Below, in pieces: positions 1-9,255 of a DNA stretch of 64,000 bases. The position numbers were made by a program, and so were the translations under genes. This DNA comes from Planctomycetota bacterium (GTDB taxonomy: Bacteria; Planctomycetota; SZUA-567; H5-PLA8), in contig JAOSKN010000003.1 of assembly GCA_027493525.1 (NCBI GenBank), forward strand, positions 558,001 through 622,000, read 5' to 3'. Every line of letters starts with the position of its first letter. Position 1 is the stretch's first letter. The notes beneath the pieces are model-generated. The model worked only from the letters and a program-made list of their open reading frames with translations, made no database searches and was not told the origin of the DNA.

Positions 1-1044
1 CATAAGATTGCCGCTCAGGGCATCGAGGCCCTCGAACAATTCGCGAAGGGCGGCAACCCCTTCTTCCTGTGGCTCAGCTTCCACGACCCGCACGCGCCGC
101 ATACGGTCCCGCGCCGCTTTGCCGAGCGCTACCCGCCCGACAAGCTGCCGCTCGACGCGAGCCTCGTCGGCAAGACCGAAGGGCATGAGGTCTCGAGCAA
201 GTCCACGCGCATGCGGATCAAGCGCCAGGCGCAGCTCATGGACGGCGCGACCGAGGAGAACCTTCGCAATTACATCGCCGTGTATTCCTCCATGATCAGC
301 TACGTGGACGAGAAGATCGGGACGGTCCTGGAACGGCTGGAGGAACTCGGCCTGCGCGAGAATACGCTTGTCGTCTACGTCTCCGACCACGGCGACTTCC
401 GCGCCGACCATGGGATGGTCAAGAAAGACCTCGTGCTTTACGACTGCCTGCTGAACGTCCCTTGCCTGCTGCGCTATCCGGGCGTGCTGCCGGAACGAAA
501 GGTCACGCATGCGCTGGCCGAACAGATCGACCTGCATCCCACGCTCTGCCATTACGCCGGGGCCGACGTGCCCAAAGGCGTGCAGGGGCTCTCGCTTCAT
601 GCGCTCCTCGAAGGGCAGACGGACACGCACCGCGAGGAGGTCCACGCGGAAATCTGCCCGCCGCTCTTTCAGAACCCCTATACCGACTACCGGGCATTCA
701 TCGAAGCCTGGCGCGAAAGCCGCACGGTCGAGGGGCATCCGCTGCGCCATTCCGCGCCCTTCAATGTGCCCGGCGACCACGTGAAGATGCTCCGCACGCG
801 CGACCGGAAATTCATCTGGTACAAGCACGGCGAGGAGGAACTGTACGACCTCGAAGCCGACCCCGGCGAGCGGCGCAACCTGATCGCCGATCCCAAGCGC
901 CGCGCCGAGGCCTCCGACCTCCGCGCGCGCCTCTTCGACTGGTACATCCGCGCCGAAGACCCCCGCGACGCCATGGACGACCGCGACATCGCACGCGCCC
1001 TGCCCTGGAGCGAGCCGCTTGTGGCCTGGGAGCCCAAGAAATGA
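1..1044 (+). CDS. Sulfatase (S1 family), 5'-truncated by the window edge
   Basis: The frame is open from base 1, so only the C-terminal ~347 residues are present and the CxPxR formylglycine site lies outside the window. The visible part is typical of the alkaline-phosphatase-like sulfatase fold: FFLWLSFHDPHAPH near the 5' edge, then a metal-site SDHGD with the following H (VSDHGDFRADHG), and the C-terminal ELYDLEADPGERRNL signature shared with the two other sulfatases in this window. Such enzymes hydrolyse sulfate esters, often of sulfated polysaccharides or choline sulfate; the substrate cannot be told from sequence. The next gene, ftsY, is unrelated. The family call is firm; the exact function is open. 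Confidence 0.9.
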   Translation, partial: HKIAAQGIEALEQFAKGGNPFFLWLSFHDPHAPHTVPRRFAERYPPDKLPLDASLVGKTEGHEVSSKSTRMRIKRQAQLMDGATEENLRNYIAVYSSMISYVDEKIGTVLERLEELGLRENTLVVYVSDHGDFRADHGMVKKDLVLYDCLLNVPCLLRYPGVLPERKVTHALAEQIDLHPTLCHYAGADVPKGVQGLSLHALLEGQTDTHREEVHAEICPPLFQNPYTDYRAFIEAWRESRTVEGHPLRHSAPFNVPGDHVKMLRTRDRKFIWYKHGEEELYDLEADPGERRNLIADPKRRAEASDLRARLFDWYIRAEDPRDAMDDRDIARALPWSEPLVAWEPKK

Positions 1045-1046
1045 AC

Positions 1047-1074
1047 GCGGATTGCGGAATGCGAATTTCGGAAT
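1047..1074. repeat. Heptamer tandem array A (gcggatt-type)
   Basis: Four consecutive 7-nt units (gcggatt, gcggaat, gcgaatt, tcggaat) begin 2 nt after the sulfatase stop codon. This is one of seven arrays in the window that share a 7-nt period but not a unit sequence. Confidence 0.7.
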
Positions 1075-1140
1075 GAACGACTGAGCGAGGCGCCTCTCTT
1101 CCATTCCACCTTTCGAGTGTCGTGTGCCGTATTTGCGCCT

Positions 1141-1182
1141 GTTTGCAGTTTACCGTTTACCACTCACCGATTACCGTGCACT
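1141..1182. repeat. Heptamer tandem array B (gtttacc-type)
   Basis: Six 7-nt units in register (gtttgca, gtttacc, gtttacc, actcacc, gattacc, gtgcact) lie between the sulfatase and ftsY. The preferred ftsY start lies 40 nt downstream. An open frame from 1124 runs through this array, but the residues it would add do not resemble any FtsY N terminus. Confidence 0.7.
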
Positions 1183-1222
1183 CCCTAACGCCCAGCGATA
1201 CGCGGAGCCTTGCCCGTGGCCT

Positions 1223-2188
1223 TTGGATTTTTTCAAGAAGCTCAAAGAGACCGTCGTCGGCGTCGCCAAGAAGGCCACCGAGGCGCTCAAGACCGGCGTG
1301 CAGAAGACCGCCAAGGTTCTGCGCGGCGGGTTCGACCTGCTCGTCGGGCGCAAGCTCGGCGATGAGGAATGCGAGGAACTCCGCGCGACCCTGATCGGAG
1401 CCGACCTGGGGCCGCACCTGGCCGAGGATCTCGTGGCCAAGGCGCAGGAGGCCTTCCGCGGGCGCGCGATCGAGTCGGCCGACCAGATCGCCATCTTCCT
1501 GAAGGACGAACTGAAGCGCCAGTTTCCGCCGCAGGACGCCGCGCCTCTTTTCGCCGACGAACCGCCCACGGTGATCCTGATCGTGGGGGTCAACGGGAGC
1601 GGCAAGACGACCAGCACCGCCAAGCTTGCGCATTTCTACAAGCAGCAGGGGCAGAAGGTGCTCCTGGCCGCCGCCGACACCTTTCGCGCGGCGGCGGTGG
1701 AGCAGTTGACGATGTGGTCCGAGCGCGTCGGGGTCGAGATCGTCAAAGGCCAGCAGGGCGCCAAGCCCGACAGCGTCGCCTACACCGCCTGCGAGAAGGC
1801 CGTCGCTCAGAAGTTCGACCTGGTTCTGATCGATACCGCCGGGCGGCTGCACAACAAGAAAAACCTGATGGACGAACTGGAAAAGATCTCGCGCGTGATC
1901 AAGAAAAAGGTGCCCAGCGGCCCGCACGAGGTCCTGCTGGTGCTCGACGGCACAACCGGGCAGAACGCGGTCCGTCAGGCCGAGGTCTTCACCGAGGGCG
2001 TGGGCGTGACGGGGCTGGTCGTGACCAAACTCGACGGAACCGCCAAGGGCGGCGCGGTCCTGGCCATGCGCAGCGAGGTCCAGGTGCCGGTGAAGTGGAT
2101 CGGGCTGGGCGAAAAGATGACCGACCTGAAACCGTTCGACGCCGACAGTTTCCTCGATGCGATCTTCGGCCTGGACAATAAGGACTGA
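1223..2188 (+). CDS. ftsY: Signal recognition particle receptor FtsY (SRP GTPase)
   Basis: FtsY is the membrane-associated GTPase that docks SRP-ribosome complexes to the Sec translocon. The NG domain is complete: an N-domain helical bundle (about residues 20-95), the P-loop GVNGSGKTTST (near 122-132), DTFRAAAVEQL, the DTAGRLHNKKNLMDEL switch, TKLDGTAKGG and the closing WIGLGEKMTDLKPFD. I chose TTG at 1223, giving DFFKKLKET after the initiator, because that is where family-like sequence begins. An ATG at 1124 is in frame but reads through a tandem repeat. There is no long acidic A domain, as in many non-proteobacterial FtsY. The gap to ribD is 26 nt, so they probably share a transcript. Confidence 0.95.
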   Translation: MDFFKKLKETVVGVAKKATEALKTGVQKTAKVLRGGFDLLVGRKLGDEECEELRATLIGADLGPHLAEDLVAKAQEAFRGRAIESADQIAIFLKDELKRQFPPQDAAPLFADEPPTVILIVGVNGSGKTTSTAKLAHFYKQQGQKVLLAAADTFRAAAVEQLTMWSERVGVEIVKGQQGAKPDSVAYTACEKAVAQKFDLVLIDTAGRLHNKKNLMDELEKISRVIKKKVPSGPHEVLLVLDGTTGQNAVRQAEVFTEGVGVTGLVVTKLDGTAKGGAVLAMRSEVQVPVKWIGLGEKMTDLKPFDADSFLDAIFGLDNKD

Positions 2189-2214
2189 GCTTCGCTCGCC
2201 GACCTGGAGCCCCG

Positions 2215-3348
2215 ATGACGCTGCACCGTCCCTTTCTGGAAGAAGCGCTTGCGCTGGCCGAGCAGGGCCGCGGCTGGACCAGTCCCAATCCCGTGGTCGG
2301 CGCGCTGGTCGTCAAGGACGGCGAGGTCGTCGGGCGGGGCTGCCACCGCCGGTTCGGCGCTCCGCATGCCGAACTCGAGGCCTTGCACGATGCCGGCGCC
2401 AAGGCGCGCGGCGCGGCGCTTTACGTCACGCTCGAGCCCTGCAACCACTATGGCAAGACGCCGCCCTGTACGGAGGCCATCGTCAAGGCGGGCGTCAAGA
2501 CCGTCGTGCTGGGCTGCCTCGATCCGAACCCGAAGAGCCGGCGCGGCCTGGAGGCGCTGCGCGAAAAGGGCGTCGAGGTCGTCGAAGGCGTGCTCGAACG
2601 CGCCTGCCGCGAGGCCAACGCGCCGTTCTTCAAGCGCATGCGCGCCGGGCTGCCGCTGGTGAGCGCCAAGTGGGCCATGACCGCCGACGGCAAGATCGCC
2701 ACCGCGCGCGGCGACAGCAAGTGGATCACATCTCCTGCCGCGCGGGCCCACGCGCACCGGCTGCGCGGCGAACACGACGCGGTCCTGGTCGGCATCGGAA
2801 CGGTGCTCACCGACGCGCCGCTGCTGACCGTGCGGATGGGCTTGGCCGACGCGGGCTCTCCGGGCTGGCAGCCCCGCCGCGTGCTCCTCGATTCGAAAGC
2901 CCGCACGCCGCTCGACGCGCCGCTCTGGACCGCCGAGAACGGCGGGCCGATCACGGTCTTCGTCTCGATGGAAGCCCCCGAGGAGCGCATCCGCGCGCTG
3001 GAGGAGAAGGGCGCCGAAGTCGTCGCGCTTCCGGCCGTCTCCGGCGCGTTGCCGGTGCGCGGCGTGCTCGAGAAACTCGCCGAGCAGGGTGTCCTCTCGG
3101 TCTTCGTCGAAGGCGGCGCGGAAGTCCTGGGCAGTTTTCTCGATGCGCGCCTGGTGGATCGCGTGTACGTCTTCGTCGCCCCGAAGATCGTCGGCGGGCG
3201 CGACGGCGTCACCGCCGTGCGCGGGTTGGGCGTCGAGCGCGTCGCCGAGTGCCAGCAGATGGCCGTGGCCGGCGTGCAGCAGCTCGGCGAGGACGTGTTG
3301 CTCGAAGGCCGGCTCGGGGCGTGGGAGTGGCTGGAAGCCTCTCATTGA
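2215..3348 (+). CDS. ribD: Bifunctional riboflavin biosynthesis deaminase/reductase RibD
   Basis: RibD carries out two successive riboflavin steps in the cytoplasm: deamination of diaminohydroxyphosphoribosylaminopyrimidine, then NADPH-dependent reduction of the ribosyl side chain (EC 3.5.4.26 and 1.1.1.193). The N-terminal cytidine-deaminase-like domain has its zinc ligands (HAE at about 51, and C76/C85 in PCNHYGKTPPC, with the catalytic Glu in HAE). The C-terminal reductase starts near residue 145 with SAKWAMTADGKIAT and contains SKWITS and VFVEGGAEVLGSF. The length of 377 aa is normal. Its pathway partner ribE lies 2.7 kb downstream, separated by two unrelated genes. No FMN riboswitch is visible upstream. 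Confidence 0.96.
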   Translation: MTLHRPFLEEALALAEQGRGWTSPNPVVGALVVKDGEVVGRGCHRRFGAPHAELEALHDAGAKARGAALYVTLEPCNHYGKTPPCTEAIVKAGVKTVVLGCLDPNPKSRRGLEALREKGVEVVEGVLERACREANAPFFKRMRAGLPLVSAKWAMTADGKIATARGDSKWITSPAARAHAHRLRGEHDAVLVGIGTVLTDAPLLTVRMGLADAGSPGWQPRRVLLDSKARTPLDAPLWTAENGGPITVFVSMEAPEERIRALEEKGAEVVALPAVSGALPVRGVLEKLAEQGVLSVFVEGGAEVLGSFLDARLVDRVYVFVAPKIVGGRDGVTAVRGLGVERVAECQQMAVAGVQQLGEDVLLEGRLGAWEWLEASH

Positions 3349-3405
3349 ATTGCTTGAAATGCCAATTCTGATGTGAAGGGGTTGCGAAGGACAGGAGAGA
3401 TTATT

Positions 3406-4576
3406 ATGGGAGAACCTGGGTTTGTCTATGTCCTGGTTAACCCTTCAATGGAAGGACTAGTGAAAGTGGGTAGGACTCAGTCCGATCCTATGGATCGTGC
3501 TGTGGAGTTATCTTCAGTTACTGGCGTGCCAACGCCATTCATTCTTGTGTATTACTCATTTTTTTTAGATTGCAATAAGGCCGAAGAATACGTGCACGAA
3601 CTTTTGGAATCTAAAAAGTATCGCGTATCTGAAAGCCGAGAATTTTTTCTGCGCACCTATTAAGGAGGTGATTGACACGGTAATCCATGCAGTGCGAAAC
3701 TTCGGGGGCGATGCAATTGAGGCGACTAGTCATGTAAGCTCCGTTGAGGTGGATATGCATCCGGGCGATTTTTCGCCTTGGCTAGACATCTATAAGCTCG
3801 CTTCAAAGGTTCACTTTGGAAGTGATGATACATTAGCTGATATTGATGAGGCAATTGACTTATACAGAAGGGCTGCAAAGCTTGGCTCGCCCCCTGCTTG
3901 CCTTAGGCTGGGTGAGATTTATTCAAGCCAAGAGGGATTTGTCAATAAAAGGGAAGCGATTAGATGGTTCAGGGAGGGCGCAAAAAGAGAAGTTAATGAT
4001 TGCTATGCTGAACTATCCTTCATGTTTGCAAATACAGAATTAAATTTCGAGATTTCGAAATGCTGGCGAAAGTATTTTGACTCGCTTGATACCGAAGATT
4101 GGTCCGTTGATCGTCCGGCTAATAAAACGTTGCATTTTATGAGATATCTTTGGCAGGTAAAGAAGGGAGATACGAACGGCGAGCATCTGAGTCTGCTATC
4201 AAGAGAACGCGATGATTTGCTTCAATGGTGTGAGCGTCGAGTAAGGCGCCTCAGAGAAGATGGTACCGCACCATTCGTGGCCCAAAGGGATTTGGCTCTT
4301 GTTAGATTGATGCTTTTCCCGGAAGTTCCATTCGAAATGATGTATGGAAATATTAAGTGGGTGGATGAGGGAAGGGAATATGGATTCATAACTGGTTCTG
4401 ATGGGAAAGATTATTACTTGGCATTTAGGCTATTGGCGTACCTTGAGCCGCAAAATAATCCGAATGGATCAGGGCGCCTAAAGTTGGAGAAGCGAATGCC
4501 AGTTTTCTTTGAATATGGGGATTTGGATGACGGCCCTGCAGTAACCGGAGTCCGACTAGACGTTAGCTCATGGTGA
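3406..4576 (+). CDS. T5orf172 (GIY-YIG-like) / Sel1-repeat / cold-shock-like protein, frameshifted as written
   Basis: Two open frames (3406-3663 and 3668-4576) read as one protein if one T of the T6 run at 3643-3648 is removed: ...SREFF then CAPIKEVIDTVIHAVRNFGG. The start ATG 3406 has AGGAGA seven bases upstream. The N terminus (FVYVLVNPSMEGLVKVGRT, then AEEYVHELL and REFF) matches the T5orf172/MUG113 domain, a GIY-YIG-superfamily fold of uncertain activity. The middle has Sel1-like helical repeats (IDLYRRAAKLGSPPACLRLGEIY, AIRWFREGAK). The C-terminal ~80 residues (GNIKWVDEGREYGFI, then PVFFEYGDLDDGPAVTGVRL) resemble a cold-shock OB fold. The gene is far more AT-rich than its neighbours and has A/T-ending codons, suggesting transfer into the ribD-ribE interval. 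Function unknown; nucleic-acid binding is an inference. Confidence 0.75.
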
Positions 4577-4610
4577 AGGCGGTCTCATCCTTTTGCCAAA
4601 GGTAAGCAGA

Positions 4611-6059
4611 ATGCCCCAGCGCCCCAACATCCTCTTCCTGATGGCCGACCAGATGCAGGAGCGCGTCCTCGCGCCCGGGCATCCGTGCCTCACGCCGAAC
4701 CTCGACCGGCTCGCCGCGCGCGGCATGCGCTTCCCGCGCGCCTACACGCCCAACGCGATCTGTTCGCCGGCCCGCGCGAGCCTGATGACGGGCCTGCTCC
4801 CGCACAACCACGGCGTGCTCACCGTCACCCACACCGTGGACGACGACCAGTGCAACCTGCGCACCGACCGCCCACACTGGGCGCAGCGCCTCCATGCCAG
4901 CGGCTACCGGACCGGTTACTTCGGGAAGTGGCACGTCGAACGCAGCAGCGAACTGGAACGCTTCGGCTGGCAGGTCAACGGCGAGTCTGGCCGCGAACTC
5001 TGGAAAGACAAGGCGCGCGAACTGAAGGGCGAGAAGCCCCCGGCCGCCAGCTACTGCCTCCGCTACGACCTCGACCGCCCCGCCGGCTACCATGGCTCTA
5101 TCTTCTATGGCGTGACCGACCAGCCGCCCGAACGGCGCGGGATGGGCGTCAGCACCGCCGCGGCCCTCGATTTTCTCGACGGCAGCCTCGGCAAGGACGC
5201 GCCGTGGTGCTGCTTTGTGAGCGTCACCGAGCCGCACGATCCGTATATCTGCGGGGAGGAGGCCTTCGCGAAGTACGACGTGCAGAAGCTGGATCTCGCG
5301 CCGAACGTTCACGACGACCTTGCTGGCCGTCCCAACATCTACAAGAAGGCCGCGCGCGTCTGGGCGCACCTGACCGACCGCCAGCGCCGCGAGGCCATGG
5401 CCTGCTACTACGCCTCGATCACCGAGATCGACGCGCAATTCGGGCGCCTGCTGGATAAGCTCGAAACCAGCGGACAGGCCGAGAACACGATCGTGGTCAT
5501 GACCTCCGACCATGGCGACCTGCTCGGGGCCCACGGGCTCTACTGCAAGAACTTCACCGGCGCGGAGGAGGTCTACACGATCCCGATGCTCCTGGCCGGG
5601 CCGGGCGTGGCGCGGGGCAAATCCAGTTCCGCGCGGGTCGGCCTGCACGAACTGGGGCCGACGCTCCTCGAATTGGCCCACGACAAGCCGCTGCCGGAGG
5701 CGCCCGACCGCCGTTCGTTCGCGCCCGTCCTGCGCGATCCGGCCAGGCACGAACGCGACTTCGAGCAGGGCTACGCGGAATACTTCGGCGGGCGCATGAT
5801 CCTGACCCAGCGCGTCGTGTGGGACGGCAAGTGGAAGCTCGTCTTCAACGGTTTCGACTTCGACGAACTGTACGACTTGGAGGCCGATCCGTACGAGCTG
5901 CGCAACCTCGCCGAGGATCCCGCGCATCGCGAGACCCTGAAGCGGATGTTCAAGCTGATGTGGCGGAAGGTGCGCGATACCGGCGACCGGACGCTTTTGC
6001 AGTCGCAGTACCCGATCCTGCGCGTGGCGTCGTTCGGGCCGGACGTGCTCAAGGACTAG
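4611..6059 (+). CDS. Sulfatase (S1 family), no signal peptide
   Basis: A complete type I sulfatase. It opens with RPNILFLMADQ (metal-binding Asp) and has the CSPAR formylglycine motif with modifiable Cys at about residue 51, then GYFGKWH, a late MTSDHGDLLGAHGLYCK metal site, and the terminal ELYDLEADPYELRNL. ATG 4611 is preferred over TTG 4593 because homology starts there and an AAAGG lies upstream. No hydrophobic signal segment precedes the catalytic domain, so the product appears cytoplasmic, which is unusual for polysaccharide sulfatases. It ends 3 nt before ribE and is probably co-transcribed with it although the functions are unrelated. The substrate is unknown. No maturase (anSME or FGE) gene is visible in the window. 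Confidence 0.93.
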   Translation: MPQRPNILFLMADQMQERVLAPGHPCLTPNLDRLAARGMRFPRAYTPNAICSPARASLMTGLLPHNHGVLTVTHTVDDDQCNLRTDRPHWAQRLHASGYRTGYFGKWHVERSSELERFGWQVNGESGRELWKDKARELKGEKPPAASYCLRYDLDRPAGYHGSIFYGVTDQPPERRGMGVSTAAALDFLDGSLGKDAPWCCFVSVTEPHDPYICGEEAFAKYDVQKLDLAPNVHDDLAGRPNIYKKAARVWAHLTDRQRREAMACYYASITEIDAQFGRLLDKLETSGQAENTIVVMTSDHGDLLGAHGLYCKNFTGAEEVYTIPMLLAGPGVARGKSSSARVGLHELGPTLLELAHDKPLPEAPDRRSFAPVLRDPARHERDFEQGYAEYFGGRMILTQRVVWDGKWKLVFNGFDFDELYDLEADPYELRNLAEDPAHRETLKRMFKLMWRKVRDTGDRTLLQSQYPILRVASFGPDVLKD

Positions 6060-6062
6060 CCC

Positions 6063-6728
6063 ATGTTCACGGGGTTGATCGAACACGTGGGCGCTCTGGA
6101 GGCCCTCGCGCCGCAGCCCGGCGGCGAGGCGCGCCTGCGCATCGACCTGGGGCCGCTGGCCGAAGGCACGAAGCCGGGCGACTCGATCGCGGTGGACGGT
6201 TGCTGCCTGACGGTGGTGAGCCTCGCCGGGACGCGCGCGGAGTTCGACGCGGTGCCCGAGACGCTCCGCCGCACCACGCTGGACGGCCTGACGCCCGGGG
6301 GGCGCGTGAACCTGGAACGGGCCCTGCTGCCGCACCAGCGCTTGGGAGGGCACTTCGTCCAGGGGCACGTGGACGGGACGGCCCAGGTCGCGAAGACGGT
6401 GACAGGCGGGCGCTGGGCGGAATGGCACTTCGCCCTGGAGCAGCCGGAGTTGGCGCTTCAGATCGTGGAGAAGGGGAGCATCGCCCTGGACGGCATATCC
6501 CTGACGGTCGCGGGGACCGACGGCAAGGGAGCCTTCTGGGTCGCGCTGATTCCCGAAACCCTGGCGCGAACGACCCTGGGCGCCAAGCGCGATGGCGCGC
6601 GCGTCAACGTGGAGACCGACCTGCTGGGGAAGTACGTCCTGGCGATCCTCGCCCGGCGCGGGATCGCCGTCGATGCGCCGCAAGGCTCGGTCATCACCGA
6701 GGCCTGGCTGCGCGAGCGCGGGTACTGA
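6063..6728 (+). CDS. ribE: Riboflavin synthase, alpha chain
   Basis: Catalyses dismutation of two 6,7-dimethyl-8-ribityllumazines to riboflavin (EC 2.5.1.9). It has the invariant N terminus MFTGLIEHVG and two lumazine-binding repeats: the first has DSIAVDGCCLTVV, the second begins near LGGHFVQGHVDGTAQV and has GSIALDGISLTV. The length of 221 aa is typical. It follows the sulfatase with a 3-nt gap, so expression depends on upstream transcription. The ribB/A and ribH genes are not in the window. It is convergent with the gene at 6732, only 3 nt away. Confidence 0.96.
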   Translation: MFTGLIEHVGALEALAPQPGGEARLRIDLGPLAEGTKPGDSIAVDGCCLTVVSLAGTRAEFDAVPETLRRTTLDGLTPGGRVNLERALLPHQRLGGHFVQGHVDGTAQVAKTVTGGRWAEWHFALEQPELALQIVEKGSIALDGISLTVAGTDGKGAFWVALIPETLARTTLGAKRDGARVNVETDLLGKYVLAILARRGIAVDAPQGSVITEAWLRERGY

Positions 6729-6731
6729 ACG

Positions 6732-7181
6732 CTACTTCTTCTGCGCGGCGCGGTATTTCTCAAGTTCCTTCGCATCCGGCTTCGCCTCGGGGTCGCCCGG
6801 GAAGCTCGAAAGATCCAGTTCTTCCTTATTGGTCACGCCGTCGCCGTCGGTGTCCTGGTTTTCCAGCGCCAGCACGATCTTCATCAGCGTTTCCAGTTCG
6901 GCGTCGCTGAATTTGTACTCGTCGCTCTTGCCCTTCAGGGGCGCGAAGTCCGGACTGCCCTGGATGGCCTTGCCGTAGACGTTTAGGTTCTCGCGGGTGG
7001 GATCTTCCTTGGCTCCGAGCTTGTGACAGAGCGTGCACTTCCCGTTTTCGCGGGGCACGAGCTGGTAATGGCGGCGGACCTTCTCCAGGAACTTCCGCTG
7101 CGCCAGCGCGGGGCGCTCGACCGCCGCCAAAACCACCGTCATGGCTACCGCCGCGCTCAACGCCAGCTTGGCCTTTCGCAT
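6732..7181 (-). CDS. Secreted CxxCH (haem c-type) protein with EF-hand-like loop
   Basis: A 149-aa protein with a classic signal peptide (MRKAKLALSAAVAMTVVLAA, ending ALAQ near residue 28). It has one CTLCH haem-attachment motif (C49, C52, H53) and a calcium-binding DTDGDGVTNKEE loop at about 110-121, of the thrombospondin-3/dockerin/EF-hand type. The start is the ATG at 7181, which has a strong GAGGAGGAGG ribosome-binding site. An in-frame ATG at 7256 would add a charged stretch before the signal peptide and is rejected. Monohaem periplasmic proteins of this kind with adjacent calcium loops are common in Planctomycetota. The partner and redox role are unknown. A single CxxCH can occur by chance, but the signal peptide supports real haem attachment. 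Confidence 0.75.
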   Translation of the reverse strand: MRKAKLALSAAVAMTVVLAAVERPALAQRKFLEKVRRHYQLVPRENGKCTLCHKLGAKEDPTRENLNVYGKAIQGSPDFAPLKGKSDEYKFSDAELETLMKIVLALENQDTDGDGVTNKEELDLSSFPGDPEAKPDAKELEKYRAAQKK

Positions 7182-7534
7182 CTTGAAGCTCCTCCTCCTC
7201 ACGGACCGATCCGAACGCCTGTCAGCGGGTTCTTGCGCTTCGACGCTGGAATCCACTCACCTATTCAAGCCTTGATCCCGTATTAACTTCCATTTCTTTC
7301 TTCGTCCACTCCAGGAATGACGATCCTCGCGATATATTCGCTGCACGATTGAAGAATCGAGCGGCACGGCCGACTTTCGTGACTGGACATCTTTGCCGGG
7401 ATGCAGAAAGTTGAAGAGCCGCCCGGAAACCATGCGTCGATAAACCGAAGCGCCTTCGTGCTGCACCTGTGAGACGGGCGATTCGCGAGTATCGTTCAAC
7501 GCGCGCCGCTCACGAACCTCAGAGGAGTCCGCAC
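7182..7534. other. Divergent intergenic region without a recognised gene
   Basis: This 353-nt gap separates the CxxCH protein (minus) from the AsmA-like gene (plus). It must hold both promoters, but I see no strong -35/-10 pair, repeat or stable hairpin. A minus-strand open frame (7433 to 7257, 58 aa, Arg/Lys-rich) has no ribosome-binding site and no recognisable motif; I do not call it. Confidence 0.5.
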
Positions 7535-9191
7535 ATGTCGAAGGGCAAGAAAATCGCGCTGGCGGTGGGCCTTCTTTTTCGTCGTCGCGCTCATCGTCCT
7601 GCCATACATCCTGGGCGCGATGTATCGCGCCAAGGTCGAGAAGGTTCTCGCGGACGAACTGGGCGCCCCGGTCAAGCTGGGCGGGCTCTCCGTCTCGATC
7701 CTGTCGCTGGGCGCGACCTTGAGCGACCTGGAGATCGGCGCGGCCTCTCCTCAAACCGGCAATCGCCCGCTTGCGACCATCCCCAGCCTCAGCGCCTGGG
7801 TCACTTGGGCCACGATTTCGGGCGATGAAATGCGCCTGCGCGGTCTGGACCTCTCCAGCCCGGACTTTCATCTGGCCTGCGACGAAACGGGCCGCTCGAC
7901 GTTGGCCCAGTTCCTGGCCGGCATGCCGAAGGGCAAGCCGCGCGAGAAGCCGCTCGAGATTGACCGCCTGCGGCTTTTCGATCCACAGGCGACCCTCTAC
8001 GTGCCCAAGCAGATCCTCTGTCCCGGGGGCCAGGCCAATCCGGGGCCTGTCACGGTGAAGCTGCGCGCGGTGGACGTGGCCGGGCTGGCGCTGCCGGCGC
8101 CTGGAAAGCCCCTGCCCAAGGAGACGGTGATCGAGATTGAACTCACCGAGTTGGCTGTGCGTTCGCCGATCGAGCCCGGGCCCAAGTATGAGGTCCCCGC
8201 GGAGGCCGGGCTGCCCATCGAAGAGGGCATCGCGCTGGGCCTGGCCCGGGCGAAGCTGATCGTTCCCGCCAGCCTCGAGGAACCCCTGCGCATCGAAGGC
8301 GCGCTGCTCCAGGCCCTGAAGGTGCGCGACGTGCTGCTGGGTCCCGACGAGGCCGATACGCTTTCGCGCATCCAGGCCGCGCGCGCCAACGTGCTCAAGG
8401 CGCCTCCTTCCGATTCCAGCGCTCCGGGCGTGCAACTCGGCAACGGCGGGGTGATCGTGGCCGACTTGAAGGTCGAAGGCTCGGAGCTGCAGATCGACGG
8501 CCCCGACGCCTCAGGCGCCTGCGCGTGGCACCGCTTTACCGAATTCAAGATCGACCTGCAGCGCATTGGGTTCGGGCCGGGGGCCGAAACCTCCGCCTCC
8601 GCGCCGGGCCTGCTTAAAATCGAATCGCCATCCAGCTCGAGCGAAGGCGAAGGCCGGCTGCTCGTCGACTGGAACGCTTACACGGGGGCGTGGCCCAACT
8701 CGAGCTTCGAGCAGAAGTTCGAACTGAGCGGCGTGCCGCTTACGCCCTTCCACAGCCGCGTGTACCGGGCCGCCAAGCTGGGCGTCTCCAAAGGCCATCT
8801 GGACACCGAGTTCGCGGGGCCGGTCAAGGAAGGCAAGATCGAGTGGGACGGCAGCATCACGATCAGCAAGGATACCGCCTTCACTGGCGAGGGCTTCACC
8901 TCGGATGTCAAGAAGTTCGTCGCCAAGGCCGCGACCGGGGAACCGCTCAAGACGTTCCGTATCCGTGGGACCCTGGCCAAGCCCAACCCCATTCCCCCCG
9001 ACATGGTCGCGGGGATGGTCTTCAACGTGCTCAAGGACGCCATGGCCGGCGGGATCACCGGCGTCTTCGAGAGCTTTGGCGAAGGCATGGGCGCGGCCAT
9101 CGAGCAGGGCACGCGCGAGGCCGAGAAACTGATCAAGAAGATCCCCGGCATCGGCGGCCTCTTCGGCGCCGAGGACGAGAAGACCAAGTAG
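7535..9191 (+). CDS. AsmA-like membrane-anchored protein, frameshifted near its start as written
   Basis: ATG 7535 has an AGAGGAG site 7 nt upstream, but its frame leaves the homologous frame after about 11 codons. Dropping one G from the GGG at 7567-7569 joins MSKGKKIALAV to AFFFVVALIVLPYILGAMYRAKVEKVL, which restores a single N-terminal transmembrane helix, as in AsmA/DUF748 proteins. The body (about 520 residues) is a soluble domain with VKLGGLSVSILSLGATLSDLEIG, typical of AsmA-like outer-envelope proteins, and repeated beta-rich segments. The C terminus contains a glycine-rich amphipathic segment (GGITGVFESFGEGMGAAIEQG). In family members the role is in the envelope, with possible lipid transport between membranes; here that is inference. 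Next gene starts 64 nt downstream. Confidence 0.7.
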
Positions 9192-9217
9192 TGAACTGTG
9201 CGCAAGTTGACGACAAT

Positions 9218-9255
9218 TTGACAGGCAGGCGGAAGCGGCCCGCTATACTTCGGGC
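9218..9255 (+). promoter_or_regulatory. Predicted promoter of a leaderless mRNA (glycosyltransferase)
   Basis: TTGACA at 9218-9223 and TATACT at 9244-9249, with a long 20-nt spacer (a shorter alternative -10, GCTATA, gives 18). The TATACT hexamer ends 6 nt before ATG 9256, so the expected transcription start is the A of the ATG. No Shine-Dalgarno is present. Confidence 0.5.

Noticed and set aside
1124-1222. Longer FtsY start at ATG 1124
   Set aside because: The added residues translate a tandem repeat and do not resemble FtsY N termini.
2189-2214. FMN riboswitch before ribD
   Set aside because: Only 26 nt separate ftsY and ribD, too short for the aptamer.
7257-7433. 58-aa minus-strand ORF
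   Set aside because: No ribosome-binding site, no -10, no recognised motif; Arg/Lys-rich composition fits chance translation of GC-rich DNA.
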